Shown here in pieces: positions 9,971-23,464 of a stretch of 64,000 nucleotides of DNA. The position numbers were made by a program, and so were the translations under genes. Numbering within the stretch: position 1 is the first letter of the stretch; each line of letters starts with the position of its first letter. Origin of the DNA: an uncultured Flavobacteriales bacterium (lineage in GTDB: Bacteria > Bacteroidota > Bacteroidia > Flavobacteriales_D > CAJJDF01); contig CAJJDF010000016.1 of the NCBI GenBank assembly GCA_905182785.1, forward strand, positions 62,001 through 126,000, read 5' to 3'. The notes beneath the pieces were generated by a model. That model was not told the DNA's origin and made no database searches. It saw only the letters and a list, made by a program, of their open reading frames with translations.

Positions 9971-10417
9971 ATGGCTAAAGAAGTAAGTGGTTTAATTAAA
10001 TTACAAATTAAGGGAGGAGCAGCAAATCCAGCTCCACCAGTAGGACCAGCACTAGGTGCTAAAGGTGTTAATATCATGGAGTTTTGCAAACAGTTTAATG
10101 CAAGAACTCAAGATAAGCCTGGTAAAATATTACCGGCAGTTATCACTGTTTATTCTGATAAATCATTTGATTTTGTCATTAAAACACCACCAGCAGCAGT
10201 TCAATTATTAGAAGCAGCAAAGCTTAAATCTGGTTCAGCAGAACCAAATAGAGCGAAAGTTGGTAAAGTTACTTGGGATCAAGTAAAAGCAATAGCTGAA
10301 GATAAAATGCCAGATCTTAACTGTTTCGTAATCGAATCAGCAATGAAAATGGTTGCTGGAACAGCAAGAAGTATGGGGTTAGTAGTTCAAGGAGCTGCAC
10401 CATGGGAAAATAAATAA
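9971..10417 (+). CDS. rplK: 50S ribosomal protein L11
   Basis: [36 protein letters not shown]. Confidence 0.99.
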   Translation: MAKEVSGLIKLQIKGGAANPAPPVGPALGAKGVNIMEFCKQFNARTQDKPGKILPAVITVYSDKSFDFVIKTPPAAVQLLEAAKLKSGSAEPNRAKVGKVTWDQVKAIAEDKMPDLNCFVIESAMKMVAGTARSMGLVVQGAAPWENK

Positions 10418-10434
10418 ACAAATAAATAAAACAA

Positions 10435-11115
10435 ATGTCAAAAGCAAGTAGAGCAGTTTTAGAAAAATATGACCTAGAAAAGTCGTATTCACTAAAAGAT
10501 GCGAGTAATTTAATTAAGGAAATTACGACAGCAAAATTTGATGCAACTATTGATGTTGCGATAAGACTAAATGTTGATCCAAGAAAAGCCGATCAAATGG
10601 TAAGAGGTTCTGTATCTCTTCCACACGGAACAGGAAAAGATATGAAAGTTTTAGTATTATGTACTCCAGACAAAGTCGAAGAAGCTAAAGAAGCAGGTGC
10701 TGATTTTGTTGGATTAGAGGAATACATAGAAAAAATCAAAGGAGGCTGGACAGATGTAGATGTAATTATATCTACTCCAAACGTAATGGGGAAAATTGGT
10801 GCACTAGGAAGAATCTTAGGACCAAGAAACCTAATGCCAAATCCTAAAACAGGAACGGTAACAATGGATGTAGCAAAAGCTGTTGCAGATTCTAAAGGAG
10901 GAAAAATTGATTTTAAAGTAGATAAATTCGGAATTATACATGCCATTATTGGTAAAGTATCTTTTTCTGAAGAAAACATCTATAATAACTCAAAAGAACT
11001 GTTGGATACAATTATAAAACTTAAGCCTGCTTCTGCAAAAGGAGAGTATGTAACAAGTGTATTCATGTCCTCTACAATGAGTCCTAGTATTAATGTTGAC
11101 TCAAGTTCAATTTAA
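10435..11115 (+). CDS. rplA: 50S ribosomal protein L1
   Basis: [19 protein letters not shown]; operon context. Confidence 0.98.
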   Translation: MSKASRAVLEKYDLEKSYSLKDASNLIKEITTAKFDATIDVAIRLNVDPRKADQMVRGSVSLPHGTGKDMKVLVLCTPDKVEEAKEAGADFVGLEEYIEKIKGGWTDVDVIISTPNVMGKIGALGRILGPRNLMPNPKTGTVTMDVAKAVADSKGGKIDFKVDKFGIIHAIIGKVSFSEENIYNNSKELLDTIIKLKPASAKGEYVTSVFMSSTMSPSINVDSSSI

Positions 11116-11125
11116 TTTTACAACA

Positions 11126-11644
11126 ATGAACAAAGAAGAAAAAAGCAAACAAATAGCATATTTATCTGATAAGTTAAATAATGCTAATATTTTTTACTTG
11201 GCAGATACTTCTGAATTATCAGCTGATGAGACAAGTAAATTAAGAAGAAGATGTTTTAAAGGGGAAGTTTCTTTAGAGGTTGTGAAAAACACTCTTGTAA
11301 AGAAGGCTATGGAAAGTATGGAAGGAAAGGATATGTCTCCTTTCTATGATTTACTTAAAGGTCAAACTTCTTTAATGATTAGCGAAAAAGGTAATGAGCC
11401 TGCTAAAATAATTAAGGAATTTAGAAAGAAAAGTGATAGACCAATTTTAAAAGGAGCTTTTGTTGAAGAAGCAATCTTTATTGGAGATGATCAAATCGAG
11501 ATATTAGCTTCTCTTAAATCTAAAGAAGAACTTATTGGAGATGTTATTACATTACTTCAGTCACCTGCTAAAAATCTTATTTCTGCCCTTAATTCGGGAG
11601 GAAGTACTATCGCAGGATTGGTTAAAACTTTATCAGAAAGATAA
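11126..11644 (+). CDS. rplJ: 50S ribosomal protein L10
   Basis: MNKEEKSKQIAYLSDKLNNANIFYLADTSELSADETSKLRRRC; start chosen at ATG 11126 (ORF track starts at 11093 inside rplA). Confidence 0.96.
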   Translation: MNKEEKSKQIAYLSDKLNNANIFYLADTSELSADETSKLRRRCFKGEVSLEVVKNTLVKKAMESMEGKDMSPFYDLLKGQTSLMISEKGNEPAKIIKEFRKKSDRPILKGAFVEEAIFIGDDQIEILASLKSKEELIGDVITLLQSPAKNLISALNSGGSTIAGLVKTLSER

Positions 11645-11733
11645 CAAAGAAATTTTCTTATGTTCTGTCTTTAGACGGATGCTTCACATAGGGGATAATT
11701 AAAATAAAAACAAAAATAATAAAACAATACAAA

Positions 11734-12108
11734 ATGGCAGATTTAGCAAAATTAGCAGAAGAATTAGTAAATTTAACTGTGAAAGATGTTCAGGAATTAG
11801 CAACAATCTTAAAAGACGAATATAACATTGAACCAGCAGCAGCAGCAGCAGTAATGGCTGGACCAGCAGCAGGTGGAGGTGAAGCAGCAGAAGAAAAAAC
11901 AGAATTTGATGTTATTCTTAAAGCAGCAGGAGGTTCTAAATTAGCAGTTGTAAAACTTGTTAAAGAATTAACTGGTTTAGGTCTTAAGGAAGCAAAAGAT
12001 ATGGTTGATAGTGCACCAACAGCAATTAAAGAAGGTGTATCTAAAGACGAAGCTGAAGGATTAAGAACTTCATTAGAAGAGGCTGGAGCTGAAGTTGAAG
12101 TTAAGTAA
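11734..12108 (+). CDS. rplL: 50S ribosomal protein L7/L12
   Basis: [42 protein letters not shown]. Confidence 0.99.
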   Translation: MADLAKLAEELVNLTVKDVQELATILKDEYNIEPAAAAAVMAGPAAGGGEAAEEKTEFDVILKAAGGSKLAVVKLVKELTGLGLKEAKDMVDSAPTAIKEGVSKDEAEGLRTSLEEAGAEVEVK

Positions 12109-12130
12109 TAACAACACTCCAAACACTATT

Positions 12131-12260
12131 GGTTTAGGTGCTTTATGCATCTAAACCTTTTGTTGTTTCTATTAGAACCTATCTTAAAGTAGGTAGAAAC
12201 AACAACCTAAAACTGTCAACAAGTAATTGATTGTCAGTGATTAAACTTCGGGTTTAATCA
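12131..12260 (+). promoter_or_regulatory. Three consecutive hairpins in rplL-rpoB intergenic region (putative attenuator/processing region)
   Basis: 12131-12157 GGTTTAGGTG/CATCTAAACC; 12162-12203 GTTGTTTCTA/TAGAAACAAC with inner CCTA/TAGG; 12238-12260 TGATTAAAC-ttcgg-GTTTAATCA. Confidence 0.6.
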
Positions 12261-12299
12261 AGAGATTTAGAAAAAAACGATTTAAATCATCATTTTTAT

Positions 12300-15200
12300 A
12301 TGGCTAATATAAAGTTCGACCCAATTAGAGTTAATTTCTCTACCAATCAAAATAAATTTGATTACCCTGATTTCTTAGAAATCCAATTAGAATCATTTAC
12401 AAACTTTTTCCAGCTAGAAACTGTACCAGACAGAAGAGCAGACGAAGGACTTTTTAAAGTGTTTAGTGAAAATTTCCCTATTACAGATACAAGAAACCAA
12501 TTTGTACTTGAATTTATCGACTATTTTGTTGACCCTCCAAGATATTCTATCACAGAATGTATTGACAGAGGATTGACGTATAGCGTTCCCTTAAAAGCAA
12601 AATTGAAACTTTACTGTACTGATCCAGAACATGAAGATTTCGAAACAATCATACAAGACGTATATTTAGGAACAATTCCTTATATGTCACCAAAAGGATC
12701 ATTTATTATAAATGGTGCAGAAAGAGTAATTGTATCTCAATTACACAGATCACCAGGTGTATTCTTTGGACACAGTACTCACGCAAATGGTACAAAATTA
12801 TATTCTGCAAGAGTAATTCCTTTCAAAGGTTCTTGGATAGAATTTGCTACAGATATAAATGATATCTTGTATGCATATATTGATAGAAAGAAAAAACTTC
12901 CAGTTACAACTCTTTTAAGAGCAATTGGATATGAGACTGATAAAGATATTCTTGAAATATTTGACCTTGCTCACGAAGTAAACGTAAGCAAAAGTTCTAA
13001 GAAAAAATTAGTAGGTTCTAAACTTGCTGCTAGAGTTCTTAAAACATGGGTTGAAGATTTTGTAGATGAAGACACGGGAGAAGTTGTATCGATAGAAAGA
13101 AACGAAGTTGTTCTTGATAGAGATATAGTTTTAACTGAAGAAAATATTGACTTAATCATTGAAGAAGGTGTTAAGAAAATTATTATTAATAAGGAAGATG
13201 TTACTGCATCTAACTTCTCAATAATTTACAACACGCTTCAAAAAGATACATCTAACTCTGAAAAAGAAGCTGTAGAACATATCTATAGACAATTAAGAAA
13301 TGCTGAGCCACCTGATTTGGATACAGCAAGAGGAGTTATTGATAAATTGTTTTTCTCTGAAGCTAGATATGATTTAGGTGAAGTAGGAAGATACAGAATT
13401 AATAAAAAATTAGGTACAGATATTAGTATTGAGCAAAGAGTTCTTACTAAAGATGATATTATTAATATCATTAAATATTTGATTGAACTTATTAATGCGA
13501 AAGCAGAGATTGATGATATTGATCACTTAAGTAACAGACGTGTGAGAACTGTTGGTGAACAATTGTACAATCAATTTGGAGTAGGACTTGCAAGAATGTC
13601 AAGAACTATTCGTGAGAGAATGAATGTAAGAGATAACGAGGTGTTTACACCAGCAGATTTGATTAATGCAAAAGCATTATCATCTGTAATTAACTCTTTC
13701 TTCGGAACAAACCAATTATCTCAGTTTATGGATCAAACGAATCCATTAGCAGAGGTAACTCACAAAAGAAGACTATCTGCCCTTGGACCTGGAGGACTAT
13801 CAAGAGAAAGAGCAGGATTTGAAGTAAGAGATGTACACTACACTCACTACGGAAGATTATGTACTATTGAAACACCAGAGGGACCAAATATTGGATTAAT
13901 TTCTTCTTTGTGTGTATACGCAAAGATTAATAAACTTGGATTTATCGAAACTCCTTATTGGGAGATTGAGAAAGGAAAAGTGAAATTAGAAAAAGGACCA
14001 GTTTACTTAAGTGCAGAGGAAGAAGATAATACGATCATTGCACAATTGAATACTGAAATTGACAAAAAAGGAAATTTCAAAACTGACGAAGTAAAAGCAA
14101 GACTTGAAGGAGATTTTCCATTGGTAGACCCAAGTACATTGAAATATATGGATGTTGGAGCTAATCAAATTGCTTCTATTGCAGCCTCACTTATTCCATT
14201 TTTAGAGCATGATGATGCGAATAGAGCATTGATGGGATCAAACATGCAGAGACAAGCTGTACCTTTATTAATTCCTAACTCACCAATTGTTGGAACAGGA
14301 ATAGAAGGGTTAGTAGCAAAAGATTCAAGAACATTAATTAACGCAGAAGGAGACGGAGTTGTTGATTATGTTGATTCTGAAAAAATTGTTATTCTTTATG
14401 ACAGAACAGATACTGAGAAATTAGTTTCTTTTGATGGAGATAAAAAAGAATACCACCTTATCAAGTTTCAAAAAACAAACCAGAATACTTGTGTTAACTT
14501 GAAACCTCTTGTGAAAATAGGAGAAAAAGTTAAAAAAGGACAAATATTATCTGAAGGGTATGCAACTCAAAAAGGTGAATTGGCAATTGGTCAAAACCTT
14601 AAAGTAGCATTTATGCCTTGGAAAGGATACAACTTTGAGGATGCGATTGTAATTTCTGAAAGAGTAGTAAGAGATGACATCTTTACATCACTTCATATTG
14701 ATGAGTATACTTTAGAGGTGAGAGATACGAAAAGAGGATTGGAAGAATTAACTGCCGATATTCCTAACGTAAGTGAAGAAGCAACTAAAAATCTTGATGA
14801 AAACGGTATCATAAGAGAAGGAGCTGAAATTAAAGAAGGAGATATCCTTATTGGAAAAATTACTCCAAAAGGAGAGTCTGACCCTTCACCAGAAGAAAAA
14901 CTACTTAGAGCAATCTTTGGAGATAAGGCTGGAGATGTGAAAGATGCTTCATTAAAAGCTTCCCCATCATTAAGAGGAGTTGTAGTAAATAAGAAATTAT
15001 TTTCAAGAGCTGTAAAAGACAGAAAATCAAGAGCTGCTGATAAAGCATTATTGTTAGAAGTTGAAGCAGAATACAACAAAGATTATGCTTCATTGAAGAA
15101 TATTCTTATCGAAAAATTATTGGAATTAGTTGGCTCAAATAAGAGTACAGGTATTTTTAATAACTATAAGGAAGAAATCATCAAGAAAGGAATTAAGATT

Positions 15201-16112
15201 TCTGCAAAGAATCTTGAAAAAGCTGATTTTACAACAATCAGTTCTGACGGATGGACATCTGATAAAGAAGTTAATGGAAACATTGGAATCTTACTTCACA
15301 ACTTTAATATCAAGGCAAATGACTTGCTTGGAGCATATAAAAGAAGGCAATTTAAAGTAACAGTAGGGGATGAACTTCCAAATGGAATAATCAAGCTTGC
15401 TAAAGTTTATATCGCTAAGAAAAGAAAGCTTAAAGTAGGAGATAAGATGGCGGGACGTCACGGAAATAAAGGAATTGTATCAAGAATCGTAAGAGACGAA
15501 GATATGCCTTTCTTAGAAGACGGAACACCAGTAGATATTGTACTTAACCCACTTGGTGTACCATCAAGGATGAACTTAGGACAGATTTACGAAACTGTTC
15601 TTGGATGGGCTGGAGAGAAATTAGGAAAAAAGTTTGCTACACCAATTTTTGATGGAGCAACAATTGACCAGATTAACGGATATACTGATGAAGCCGGAGT
15701 ACCAAGATATGGTAAGACATACTTGTATGATGGAGGATCTGGAGAAAGATTTGATCAACCAGCAACAGTAGGTGTAATTTACATGCTTAAACTAAGTCAC
15801 ATGGTTGACGATAAGATGCATGCAAGATCTATCGGACCATACTCACTTATTACACAACAACCACTTGGAGGGAAAGCTCAATTTGGAGGTCAAAGATTTG
15901 GAGAGATGGAAGTTTGGGCACTTGAAGCATTTGGAGCTGCGCACATTTTGAGAGAAGTATTAACAGTTAAGTCTGATGATGTTTACGGAAGAATGAAAAC
16001 GTATGAAGCAATTGTAAAAGGAGATAATATCCCAGAACCAGGAGTTCCTGAATCATTCAATGTATTATTACATGAATTGAAAGGATTAGGATTAACAATG
16101 ACTTTAGATTAA
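12300..16112 (+). CDS. rpoB: DNA-directed RNA polymerase subunit beta
   Basis: 1270 aa; [45 protein letters not shown]. Confidence 0.99.
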   Translation: MANIKFDPIRVNFSTNQNKFDYPDFLEIQLESFTNFFQLETVPDRRADEGLFKVFSENFPITDTRNQFVLEFIDYFVDPPRYSITECIDRGLTYSVPLKAKLKLYCTDPEHEDFETIIQDVYLGTIPYMSPKGSFIINGAERVIVSQLHRSPGVFFGHSTHANGTKLYSARVIPFKGSWIEFATDINDILYAYIDRKKKLPVTTLLRAIGYETDKDILEIFDLAHEVNVSKSSKKKLVGSKLAARVLKTWVEDFVDEDTGEVVSIERNEVVLDRDIVLTEENIDLIIEEGVKKIIINKEDVTASNFSIIYNTLQKDTSNSEKEAVEHIYRQLRNAEPPDLDTARGVIDKLFFSEARYDLGEVGRYRINKKLGTDISIEQRVLTKDDIINIIKYLIELINAKAEIDDIDHLSNRRVRTVGEQLYNQFGVGLARMSRTIRERMNVRDNEVFTPADLINAKALSSVINSFFGTNQLSQFMDQTNPLAEVTHKRRLSALGPGGLSRERAGFEVRDVHYTHYGRLCTIETPEGPNIGLISSLCVYAKINKLGFIETPYWEIEKGKVKLEKGPVYLSAEEEDNTIIAQLNTEIDKKGNFKTDEVKARLEGDFPLVDPSTLKYMDVGANQIASIAASLIPFLEHDDANRALMGSNMQRQAVPLLIPNSPIVGTGIEGLVAKDSRTLINAEGDGVVDYVDSEKIVILYDRTDTEKLVSFDGDKKEYHLIKFQKTNQNTCVNLKPLVKIGEKVKKGQILSEGYATQKGELAIGQNLKVAFMPWKGYNFEDAIVISERVVRDDIFTSLHIDEYTLEVRDTKRGLEELTADIPNVSEEATKNLDENGIIREGAEIKEGDILIGKITPKGESDPSPEEKLLRAIFGDKAGDVKDASLKASPSLRGVVVNKKLFSRAVKDRKSRAADKALLLEVEAEYNKDYASLKNILIEKLLELVGSNKSTGIFNNYKEEIIKKGIKISAKNLEKADFTTISSDGWTSDKEVNGNIGILLHNFNIKANDLLGAYKRRQFKVTVGDELPNGIIKLAKVYIAKKRKLKVGDKMAGRHGNKGIVSRIVRDEDMPFLEDGTPVDIVLNPLGVPSRMNLGQIYETVLGWAGEKLGKKFATPIFDGATIDQINGYTDEAGVPRYGKTYLYDGGSGERFDQPATVGVIYMLKLSHMVDDKMHARSIGPYSLITQQPLGGKAQFGGQRFGEMEVWALEAFGAAHILREVLTVKSDDVYGRMKTYEAIVKGDNIPEPGVPESFNVLLHELKGLGLTMTLD

Positions 16113-16142
16113 TTTTTTAACGTATTAAAACAACTGTAAACT

Positions 16143-19100
16143 ATGTCGTACAGGAGAAATAACAACCCAGAACCTAAAAAGTTCACTAAAATAACAATTA
16201 GTCTTTCATCTCCAGAAACAATTCTGGAAAGCTCACATGGTGAAGTACTAAAGCCAGAAACAATTAATTACAGAACTTACAAGCCAGAAAGAGATGGTTT
16301 GTTTTGTGAGAGAATTTTTGGTCCAGTAAAAGATTACGAATGTTATTGTGGAAAATATAAAAGAATCAGATACAAAGGAATTGTATGTGATAGATGTGGA
16401 GTAGAAGTAACAGAGAAAAAAGTAAGAAGAACAAGAACTGGACATATTCAGTTGGTAGTTCCTGTTGCTCATATCTGGTATTTCAAATCTTTACCAAATA
16501 AAATTGGTTACCTTTTAGGTTTACCAACAAAGAAACTGAACCAAATTATTTATTACGAAAGATATGCTGTAATTCAAGCTGCTGGAGTATTAAATGAAGA
16601 AGGAGAGCCAGTTCAATTTATGGATTTTCTTACGGAAGAAGAGTATTTAGATATTCTTGATAAACAACCAAAAGAAAGTTTACATTTAGATGACTCTGAC
16701 CCAAATAAGTTTATTGCAAAAATGGGAGCTGAAGCTCTTTATGATTTGCTTAAAGGATTGGATTTAGATGAGTTATCTTATAACTTAAGACATCAAGCAA
16801 ATACTGAAACTTCTCAACAAAGAAAAGCCGAAGCCTTAAAAAGACTTCAGGTTGTTGAAGGAATGAGAAACTCTACTAAAGGAAACATTGAAAATCGTCC
16901 TGAGTGGATGATTGTAAAAGTTGTTCCAGTAATTCCACCAGAATTAAGACCATTGGTACCACTTGATGGAGGAAGATTTGCAACTTCTGATTTAAATGAC
17001 TTGTACAGAAGAGTTATTATCAGAAACAACCGTCTTAAGAGATTAATAGAAATAAAAGCACCAGAAGTAATTCTTAGAAATGAGAAGAGAATGCTACAAG
17101 AGTCAGTTGATTCATTGTTTGATAATTCAAGAAAATCTAGTGCTGTAAAAGCTGATGGAAACAGACCATTAAAATCATTATCCGATTCATTGAAAGGAAA
17201 ATCTGGACGTTTCAGACAGAACTTACTTGGAAAAAGGGTTGATTATTCTGCAAGATCGGTAATTGTTGTAGGGCCAAATCTTAAATTACACGAATGTGGA
17301 ATTCCTAAAGATATGGCAGCAGAACTTTACAAACCTTTTGTAATCAGAAAAATGATTGAAAGGGGAATTGTAAAAACTGTAAAATCTGCAAAGAAAATAG
17401 TTGACGCTAAAGATCCTGTAGTTTGGGATATTCTTGAAAATGTATTGAAAAATCACCCAGTTTTATTAAACAGGGCTCCAACTCTTCACAGACTTGGTAT
17501 TCAGGCATTCCAACCAAAGTTGATTGAAGGAAAAGCAATTAGATTACATCCACTTGTTTGTACTGCCTTTAATGCCGATTTTGATGGGGATCAGATGGCG
17601 GTTCACTTACCGTTATCAAATGCAGCAATCTTAGAAGCACAATTATTGATGTTGGCGTCTCACAATATTCTTAATCCTGCCAATGGAGCACCAATTACGG
17701 TACCATCTCAGGATATGGTTTTAGGTCTTTATTACATTACTAAATTAAAGAGATCTACACCAGAAGAAGAAATATATGGAGAAGATAAGATTTTCTATTC
17801 TCCAGATGAAGTTGTGATTGCTTATAACGAGAAAAAATTACACCTACATGCTTCAATTAAAGTAAGAACTCATGATGTTGTAAATGGAGAACACGTTACA
17901 AGATTAATTGAAACTACTTGTGGTAGAGTATTGTTTAATGATGTAGTTCCTTACGAAGTAGGATTCATAAACGAAGTATTGACTAAGAAATCTTTGAGAG
18001 ATATTATTGGAAAAGTACTTAAGGTTTGTGGAGTTTCTAGAACGGCTGACTTCCTTGATGAAATTAAGGAAATGGGTTATAGAAACGCATTTAAAGGAGG
18101 ATTATCGTTTAACTTGGATGATATTATCATCCCAGTAGAAAAAGATGTCTTGGTAAATAAAGCTCAGGATGAAGTTACTGAAGTTATGGAAAACTATAAC
18201 ATGGGACTTATCACAAACAATGAAAGATATAATCAAATTATTGATATTTGGACGCATACAAACTCTAGATTGACTCATATTTTAATGGATCAGTTGAAAA
18301 ATGATAATCAAGGATTCAACTCTATTTATATGATGTTTGATTCTGGAGCAAGGGGATCAAAAGAGCAAATTCGTCAATTGTCAGGAATGAGGGGATTGAT
18401 GGCTAAGCCACAAAAATCTGGTGCAACTAGTCAGCAGATTATTGAAAATCCAATTTTATCTAACTTTAAGGAAGGTTTATCTGTACTTGAGTACTTTATA
18501 TCTACTCACGGTGCCAGAAAAGGTCTAGCAGATACAGCCTTAAAAACGGCAGATGCAGGTTACTTAACAAGAAGGTTAGTAGATGTTTCTCAAGATGTAA
18601 TCATAAACGAGCAAGATTGTGGAACATTAAGAGGAATAAATGTAACAGCTCTTAAGAAAAATGATGAAGAAGTAGAATCTCTTTACAATAGAATTCTAGG
18701 AAGAGTTTCAGTTTATAATGTGAAACATCCAAAAACGGATGAAATCATTGCAATAGAAGGAGATGAAATTACTGAAGACATAGCTGAAGCAATAGTTGCT
18801 GCTGACGTGGATGAAGTAGAAGTAAGATCTGTATTGACTTGTGAATTGAAAAGAGGAGTTTGTGCTAAATGTTACGGAAGAAACCTATCAACATCTAGAA
18901 TGGTGAAAGTAGGAGAAACTGTTGGTGTAATTGCTGCCCAATCAATTGGAGAGCCAGGAACACAGTTAACACTTAGAACATTCCACGTAGGGGGGACAGC
19001 ATCCAACGTTACGGATGAAAATAAAATATTAGCAAAATATGATGGTGTCTTAGAAATAGAAGAGTTAAAAACTATTGATACAAAAGACAAAAATGGTAAC

Positions 19101-20474
19101 CCTCAAGTAGTAGTAATAGGTAGATCTGCAGAAATGAAGATTATTGATCCTAAAACTGGAGTAACTTTAGCAACTAACAATATTCCTTATGGATCTTTCT
19201 TAGAAGCGAAAAATGAAACAAAAATTACTAAAGGAGATGTTATTTGTTCTTGGGATCCATATAATGCAGTAATTGTTACTGAATCTAAAGGAACTATTTC
19301 TTTTGAAAATATTGAAGAAGGAATTACTTTCCGTGAGGAGGTAGATGAGCAGACAGGATTTGCTGATAAGGTTGTTACTGATTCTAAAGACAAGAAAAAG
19401 ACACCTATTATTAGAGTGATGGATTCTAAAAAGAACGTCATAAAAAGTTATAACATTCCGGTAGGAGCTCACATTAATGTAGCAGATAATGAAAAAGTAG
19501 AGTCAGGTAGAATATTGGTTAAGATTCCTAGAGTTTCTGGTAAAACAGGAGATATTACAGGGGGTCTACCAAGAATTACTGAGCTTTTTGAAGCACGTAA
19601 TCCTTCAAACCCAGCAGTTGTATCAGAGATTGATGGAATTGTATCTTTTGGGAAAATTAAAAGAGGGAAAAGAGAGATTATTGTTGAGTCTAGAACTGGT
19701 ATTGTTAAGAAATATGCCGTGTCTTTATCTAAGCACATCTTGGTACAAGAGAATGACTTCGTAAGAGCAGGAATGCAATTATCTGATGGAGCAATTACTC
19801 CTAAGAATATCTTAGAAATAAAAGGACCTACTGCTGTACAAGAATACATTGTAAACGAAGTACAAGAAGTATATAGACTACAAGGAGTGAAGATTAATGA
19901 CAAGCACTTTGAAGTTATCGTTCGTCAAATGATGAGAAAAGTTGAGCTTATTGATGCTGGGGATACAAAATTCCTTGAAAAACAAGCAGTAGATAAAATC
20001 AAATTCTTAGATGAGAATGATAGAATATGGGGAATGGTAGTTGTAGAAGATGCAGGTGAATCTGAGGTATTAAAACCTGGACAAATAATTACTGCAAGAA
20101 AACTAAGAGACGAAAATTCAAATCTAAAAAGAAAAGATGCTCAATTAGTGACAGCAAGAGATGCTGTTTCAGCAACTTCTCGTCCATTATTACAAGGAAT
20201 TACACGTTCTTCTCTTCAAACTGATAGTTTTATGTCTGCCGCTTCTTTCCAAGAAACGACTAAGGTATTGAACGAAGCAGCTGTGAGAGGGAAAGTAGAT
20301 TATTTGAGAGGATTGAAAGAAAATGTAATCGTAGGTCACTTAATTCCAGCAGGAACAGGAATGAGAAAATATGATGACATGGAAGTTCTATCCAGCGTAT
20401 ACGCAGAAAGTAAAGCAGAACAAGAAGAAGCAATAGCTGAAGAAGTAGCTGACGCGGAGACTACTGCTGAATAA
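16143..20474 (+). CDS. rpoC: DNA-directed RNA polymerase subunit beta'
   Basis: 1443 aa; [28 protein letters not shown]. Confidence 0.99.
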   Translation: MSYRRNNNPEPKKFTKITISLSSPETILESSHGEVLKPETINYRTYKPERDGLFCERIFGPVKDYECYCGKYKRIRYKGIVCDRCGVEVTEKKVRRTRTGHIQLVVPVAHIWYFKSLPNKIGYLLGLPTKKLNQIIYYERYAVIQAAGVLNEEGEPVQFMDFLTEEEYLDILDKQPKESLHLDDSDPNKFIAKMGAEALYDLLKGLDLDELSYNLRHQANTETSQQRKAEALKRLQVVEGMRNSTKGNIENRPEWMIVKVVPVIPPELRPLVPLDGGRFATSDLNDLYRRVIIRNNRLKRLIEIKAPEVILRNEKRMLQESVDSLFDNSRKSSAVKADGNRPLKSLSDSLKGKSGRFRQNLLGKRVDYSARSVIVVGPNLKLHECGIPKDMAAELYKPFVIRKMIERGIVKTVKSAKKIVDAKDPVVWDILENVLKNHPVLLNRAPTLHRLGIQAFQPKLIEGKAIRLHPLVCTAFNADFDGDQMAVHLPLSNAAILEAQLLMLASHNILNPANGAPITVPSQDMVLGLYYITKLKRSTPEEEIYGEDKIFYSPDEVVIAYNEKKLHLHASIKVRTHDVVNGEHVTRLIETTCGRVLFNDVVPYEVGFINEVLTKKSLRDIIGKVLKVCGVSRTADFLDEIKEMGYRNAFKGGLSFNLDDIIIPVEKDVLVNKAQDEVTEVMENYNMGLITNNERYNQIIDIWTHTNSRLTHILMDQLKNDNQGFNSIYMMFDSGARGSKEQIRQLSGMRGLMAKPQKSGATSQQIIENPILSNFKEGLSVLEYFISTHGARKGLADTALKTADAGYLTRRLVDVSQDVIINEQDCGTLRGINVTALKKNDEEVESLYNRILGRVSVYNVKHPKTDEIIAIEGDEITEDIAEAIVAADVDEVEVRSVLTCELKRGVCAKCYGRNLSTSRMVKVGETVGVIAAQSIGEPGTQLTLRTFHVGGTASNVTDENKILAKYDGVLEIEELKTIDTKDKNGNPQVVVIGRSAEMKIIDPKTGVTLATNNIPYGSFLEAKNETKITKGDVICSWDPYNAVIVTESKGTISFENIEEGITFREEVDEQTGFADKVVTDSKDKKKTPIIRVMDSKKNVIKSYNIPVGAHINVADNEKVESGRILVKIPRVSGKTGDITGGLPRITELFEARNPSNPAVVSEIDGIVSFGKIKRGKREIIVESRTGIVKKYAVSLSKHILVQENDFVRAGMQLSDGAITPKNILEIKGPTAVQEYIVNEVQEVYRLQGVKINDKHFEVIVRQMMRKVELIDAGDTKFLEKQAVDKIKFLDENDRIWGMVVVEDAGESEVLKPGQIITARKLRDENSNLKRKDAQLVTARDAVSATSRPLLQGITRSSLQTDSFMSAASFQETTKVLNEAAVRGKVDYLRGLKENVIVGHLIPAGTGMRKYDDMEVLSSVYAESKAEQEEAIAEEVADAETTAE

Positions 20475-20496
20475 AATAATACTTGTATTAACTGTA

Positions 20497-20528
20497 AAAT
20501 GCCTCACTTTGTTGAGGCATTTTTTTTA
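20497..20528 (+). terminator. Rho-independent terminator after rpoC
   Basis: AAATGCCTCA-cttTGT-TGAGGCATTTTTTTT. Confidence 0.88.
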
Positions 20529-20556
20529 ACTTTAAACTAAACAAATTTCAAAAAAA

Positions 20557-20883
20557 ATGGAAGAACAAAATCAAGATCCAAACCAAATAAATATAGAATT
20601 ATCAGAAGAAATTGCTGATGGAATTTATTCTAATCTTGCAATTATTACTCATTCTCCGGCAGAATTTGTTGTAGATTTTGTGAGAATGTTACCGGGAACA
20701 CCTAAGGCAAAAGTAAAATCAAGAATTATACTTACTCCACAACATGCTAAGAGATTAATGAAGGCATTAATTGATAATGTAGGTAAATTTGAATCCGCAC
20801 ACGGTAAAATTAAAGATTTGGATAACGGACCACAAGGAGGTGGAATTCCAATGAATTTTGGGGGGCCAACAACTCAAGCTTAA
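20557..20883 (+). CDS. DUF3467 domain-containing protein
   Basis: 108 aa; EEIADGIYSNLAIITHSPAEFVVDFVRMLPGTPKAKVKSRIILTPQHAKRLMKAL. Confidence 0.85.
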   Translation: MEEQNQDPNQINIELSEEIADGIYSNLAIITHSPAEFVVDFVRMLPGTPKAKVKSRIILTPQHAKRLMKALIDNVGKFESAHGKIKDLDNGPQGGGIPMNFGGPTTQA

Positions 20884-20885
20884 TT

Positions 20886-21269
20886 ATGAATAAAAGAATT
20901 GCAATAAGGGGACTCGTATTGATAGTTGTCGCAATTATTTTTGGAGCTTTTTTAGCACACTCTTTAAAAGAAAAATTAGAATTACCTCAATTAACTTCTT
21001 TTGAAACTGGAGTTAAGTACCAGTTTTATGGAGGTTTAATTTTATTAATTTTTGGATTGAATTGGGATAAATTCAAATTTAATATTCGATTACAAACAAA
21101 TATATTTTACATAGGTGTTTGTCTATTTAGTTTTTCAATCTATTTATTGACTTTATTTTCTAATCTTATACCTTCAATAGTTTTAGGACCAATTACTCCA
21201 ATTGGAGGTTCATTAATGATTATTTCGTTAGTTTGGATAATAATGAAAACATGGAAATCAAAGGATTAG
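20886..21269 (+). CDS. Small integral membrane protein, hypothetical
   Basis: 127 aa with four hydrophobic segments. Confidence 0.7.
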   Translation: MNKRIAIRGLVLIVVAIIFGAFLAHSLKEKLELPQLTSFETGVKYQFYGGLILLIFGLNWDKFKFNIRLQTNIFYIGVCLFSFSIYLLTLFSNLIPSIVLGPITPIGGSLMIISLVWIIMKTWKSKD

Positions 21270-21439
21270 TACTAAATAACAATCTTGGTTATTGTCTTAA
21301 TTACAATATGTGTATCAGGTAGATAAAGAGATTTTTTTAGTGGAAAACTCTTATTAATTGTGGAAAAACATTACGCCATTCCATGTAATTTATTAGAAAT
21401 AGAAGTATTTTTGTATATACAAATCATTAAAATTAAAAT

Positions 21440-23056
21440 ATGAACGAATTAGGATTAGTACCTAACACTTCAAACCTTAAAGAACTAGGACTCGGAAACG
21501 TAGAAACAGTATTATGGAATCTATCTCCGGCTGACCTAACAGAAGAAACAATTGTTTTAGGACAAGGGTTATTATCTGATACTGGAGCACTAGTTATTGA
21601 AACAGGTGAATTTACAGGAAGATCTCCAAAAGATAGATTTATTGTCTGTGACGAAACTACTGAAGAAGCAGTGTGGTGGGGCGATATAAACATCAAATTT
21701 ACTACTGAGAATTTCAACAAATTATACAAAAAAATTACAGGATACTTTGACGGTAAAGAAGTATACGTGAGAGATGCTTATGCATGTGCTGACGACAATT
21801 ACAGATTGAGCCTAAGAGTAGTAACAGAAACTCCTTGGTCAAATATGTTTGCAAGTAACATGTTTTTGAGACCAGAAAGAGAAGAATTAGAAAATTTTAA
21901 ACCAGAATGGCATGTAATAAACGCTCCTGGATTTATGGCAATAGCCGAAGAAGATGGAACAAGACAACACAACTTTGCAGTAATTAACTTTACCGAAAAG
22001 AAAATTATTATTGGAGGAACTGGTTATACTGGTGAAATAAAAAAAGGAATTTTCTCTGTATTGAATTTCATTCTTCCACACGAAAAAAACACTTTATCTA
22101 TGCATTGTTCTGCTAATGTAGGAGAAGATGGAGATACTGCTGTTTTCTTTGGATTATCTGGAACTGGTAAAACGACTTTATCATCTGATCCTAACAGAAG
22201 ATTGATAGGAGATGACGAACATGGGTGGTCAAAAGATAGTGTGTTTAATTTTGAAGGAGGTTGTTATGCAAAAACAATTGATTTAACGGAAGAGCAAGAG
22301 CCACAAATTTTTAATGCAATTAAATTTGGAGCTATCTTAGAAAATATAGGATTCCATCCAGGAACTTCTACTCCAGATTACTCAGATATTACTATTACAC
22401 AAAACACAAGAGTTTCTTACCCAATTCATCACATTGATAATATAATGAAGCCATCAATTGGTGGAGTGCCAAAGAATATTTTCTTTTTAACTGCTGACGC
22501 ATTTGGAGTATTGCCTCCAATCTCAAAACTTACTCCTGGCCAAGCAATGTATCACTTTATATCTGGATACACGGCAAAAGTTGCTGGAACTGAAGCAGGG
22601 ATTACAGAGCCAGTAACAGCATTTTCTGCTTGTTTTGGAGCACCTTTTTTACCTTTACATCCTACAAAATATGCTGAAATGCTAGGAAATAAAATTGCTG
22701 AGTCTAACGTAAACGTTTGGCTAATTAATACAGGATGGTCTGGTGGAGAATATGGAGTTGGAAACAGAATCAAGCTTAAATACACAAGAGCAATGATTAC
22801 TTCGGCACTTACTGGAAAACTGGAAAACGTAGACTACACAAATCACGAAGTATTTGGATTAGCAATGCCAAACGAATGTGAGAACGTTCCTACGGAAATT
22901 CTTTCTCCAAAAAACACTTGGGCAGATAAATCCGCGTATGATGCAAAAGCAAATAATTTAGCTTCTAAGTTTGTTGCAAACTTCAAGCAATTTGAATCGG
23001 ATGCAAATGCCGAGATTATGGCTGCTGCACCAAAAGTAAGTAGAGTAACTGCTTAG
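21440..23056 (+). CDS. pckA: Phosphoenolpyruvate carboxykinase (ATP)
   Basis: TGEFTGRSPKDRFIV, FFGLSGTGKTTLSSDPNRRLIGDDEHGW. Confidence 0.98.
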   Translation: MNELGLVPNTSNLKELGLGNVETVLWNLSPADLTEETIVLGQGLLSDTGALVIETGEFTGRSPKDRFIVCDETTEEAVWWGDINIKFTTENFNKLYKKITGYFDGKEVYVRDAYACADDNYRLSLRVVTETPWSNMFASNMFLRPEREELENFKPEWHVINAPGFMAIAEEDGTRQHNFAVINFTEKKIIIGGTGYTGEIKKGIFSVLNFILPHEKNTLSMHCSANVGEDGDTAVFFGLSGTGKTTLSSDPNRRLIGDDEHGWSKDSVFNFEGGCYAKTIDLTEEQEPQIFNAIKFGAILENIGFHPGTSTPDYSDITITQNTRVSYPIHHIDNIMKPSIGGVPKNIFFLTADAFGVLPPISKLTPGQAMYHFISGYTAKVAGTEAGITEPVTAFSACFGAPFLPLHPTKYAEMLGNKIAESNVNVWLINTGWSGGEYGVGNRIKLKYTRAMITSALTGKLENVDYTNHEVFGLAMPNECENVPTEILSPKNTWADKSAYDAKANNLASKFVANFKQFESDANAEIMAAAPKVSRVTA

Positions 23057-23080
23057 GATTAATTAAAATATATACTATGA

Positions 23081-23112
23081 AAGGAGCTCTTTGTTAAGAG
23101 TTCCTTTTTTTT
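23081..23112 (+). terminator. Rho-independent terminator after pckA
   Basis: AAGGAGCTCTT-tgt-TAAGAGTTCC followed by T8. Confidence 0.8.
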
Positions 23113-23464
23113 GTGGGAATAATTTACTTTTGTTCGTTTAAATCGAGTAATCAACTTCTCTACTCATTTTAATCAATTCGTTAAAACAACAACTTTATCT
23201 TCTTAAGATTCAAAATAAAACCTTGGTTCCAATAGAAACTTTAGTAATAAATAGTAGGAGTAAAGAGCTAAAAAGTATTAAGCTAAATATTAATTTATTG
23301 TTTATAAATATAAGGTTTTCAAAATCAAATCTCTTCCTGGGCCTAGAATTTAATTTTTCCTCAATCCAGCTACGAAGGATTAAGAAAGCCCATTGCAGTA
23401 AGCTTTACTTTAATTAATTATAGATGATGCGGAGCAGAGATAAATTCCGTCACCATCTTTATCG

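Noticed and set aside
14693-15093. Minus-strand ORFs inside rpoB
   Set aside because: Antisense to a highly conserved CDS with low-complexity Ser/Leu composition; no independent support. The same applies to antisense ORFs in rpoC, tuf, alaS and rplL.
23223-23417. Small plus-strand ORF downstream of pckA
   Set aside because: Low-complexity, no signal or motif, overlaps the decayed 3' region of the TSP3 lipoprotein.
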